Below, one piece after another: positions 4,859 to 5,200 of a DNA stretch of 5,200 bases; the first letter of the stretch is position 1; each line of letters begins with the position of its first letter. The DNA is from an uncultured bacterium (GTDB lineage: Bacteria > Cyanobacteriota > Vampirovibrionia > Gastranaerophilales > Gastranaerophilaceae). The translations under genes and the position numbers were made by a program. Under the pieces are notes generated by a model. The model did no database searches. It was given only the letters and a program-made list of their open reading frames with translations, and had not been told where the DNA came from. Location of the stretch: contig CAMVQX010000109.1 of assembly GCA_947169755.1 (NCBI GenBank), positions 1 through 5,200 of the forward strand, written 5' to 3'.

Positions 4859-4862
4859 GTAG

Positions 4863-4887
4863 TGCGGGCAAAATGGAATGTTCCCGC
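4863..4887. repeat. Short GCGGG hairpin repeat, copy 1
   Basis: GCGGG (4864-4868) pairs with CCCGC (4883-4887) around an AT-rich loop. The 19 bases 4863-4881 recur at the window end (5182-5200) with two changes. It lies just past the stop of the minus-strand PspC gene and might end that transcript, but it has no T tract in that direction. Confidence 0.6.
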
Positions 4888-4904
4888 CAAAATATTTGTG
4901 GATA

Positions 4905-5102
4905 TTACATGACTTCTGATTTTTTAGGGAATGCAAAAGCACAAATCAGGTACGCAACAATTGCCAAACCGTATGCCAAACAAAGAAGTGCCCATACAAC
5001 TCTGACGATAGTAGGATCAATTCCAAAGTATTCGGCAACCCCGCCGCATACGCCAAAAATCTTTTTACCTTCTTCAATTTTATAAATTTTCTTTTCTGTC
5101 AT
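4905..5102 (-). CDS. PspC-domain small membrane protein
   Basis: 65 residues on the minus strand. Almost the whole protein is a PspC domain: basic N-terminus, IFGVCGGVAEYFGIDPTIVR (residues 15-34), then hydrophobic VVWALLCLAYGLAIVAYLICAFAFP (35-59), one or two membrane passes, and a short charged tail KKSEVM. In enteric bacteria PspC works in the envelope-stress phage-shock response with PspA and PspB; stand-alone short PspC proteins are widespread and their job is usually unknown. The start at 5102 has AAGGTAGG a few bases upstream and a clear promoter beyond it, so this is a single-gene unit convergent with the islet. It is too short to carry the extra C-terminal domains of larger PspC proteins and is not truncated within the core domain. 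Confidence 0.95.
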   Translation of the reverse strand: MTEKKIYKIEEGKKIFGVCGGVAEYFGIDPTIVRVVWALLCLAYGLAIVAYLICAFAFPKKSEVM

Positions 5103-5122
5103 ACAAAACCTACCTTAAATAC

Positions 5123-5152
5123 ATTATATATTTTTCAATTTATTTTTGTCAA
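5123..5152 (-). promoter_or_regulatory. Promoter of the PspC gene
   Basis: Read on the minus strand: perfect TTGACA (5152-5147), 18-base AT-rich spacer, perfect TATAAT (5128-5123). Transcription would start near 5116, about 14 bases before the ATG, leaving a short leader that carries AAGGTAGG. Confidence 0.85.
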
Positions 5153-5181
5153 TTATTTAAAACTATTGCGAATAGGTGTAA

Positions 5182-5200
5182 TGCGGGCAAAATAAAATGT
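5182..5200. repeat. Short GCGGG repeat, copy 2 (runs off the window)
   Basis: TGCGGGCAAAATAAAATGT matches 4863-4881 at 17 of 19 positions and in the same orientation. The pairing CCCGC arm, if present, would lie beyond the window end. Confidence 0.55.

Noticed and set aside
4873..5085. A + strand frame of 70 codons opposite the PspC gene
   Set aside because: The minus-strand frame has the PspC motif, a ribosome binding site and a promoter; the + frame has none.

Overview
The window is AT-rich bacterial DNA with ordinary sigma-70-type promoters (TTGACA / TATAAT-like) and AGGAG-type ribosome binding sites. No gene needs a reassigned codon. The sequence alone does not fix the taxon. Codon use, the coaBC-Nif3 pair, the small PspC protein and the dispersed hairpin repeats would suit an AT-rich gut-type bacterium such as Gastranaerophilales (Vampirovibrionia) or a Firmicute; this is a guess.

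Layout. Positions 1-1848 are a housekeeping block: coaBC (coenzyme A synthesis; its start codon probably begins one base before the window) overlapped by a short-form Nif3/YbgI-family metalloprotein. A tRNA-Gln(UUG) gene follows at 1876-1947, with its own promoter reaching into the Nif3 gene and its own terminator.

Positions 1948-2407 hold no convincing protein gene. They contain units of a structured repeat. Each unit ends in an exact 18-nt copy of the tRNA-Gln 3' end, and each such copy is followed by an intrinsic terminator. The two full units differ greatly in sequence but keep the same order of helices, including a 7-bp hairpin with a GNRA tetraloop, with compensating changes in the stems. 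A third unit breaks off at 2407, and a 3' end of the same kind reappears at 4829-4858.

Positions 2408-4828, between those two half-units, look like an inserted accessory islet with very A-rich genes, all on the + strand. A strong promoter sits beside an inverted-repeat operator. It leads into a ribbon-helix-helix DNA-binding protein, then a membrane-anchored coiled-coil protein with an LprI/DUF1311-like lysozyme-inhibitor domain, then a GH108 muramidase with an Asn-rich linker and a separate C-terminal module. The set could be a muramidase/immunity pair or a lysis cassette left by a phage; no integrase, holin or capsid gene is in the window.

The right end carries a minus-strand gene for a 65-residue PspC-domain membrane protein with its own promoter. 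It lies between two direct copies of a short GCGGG-type repeat, the second running off the window edge.
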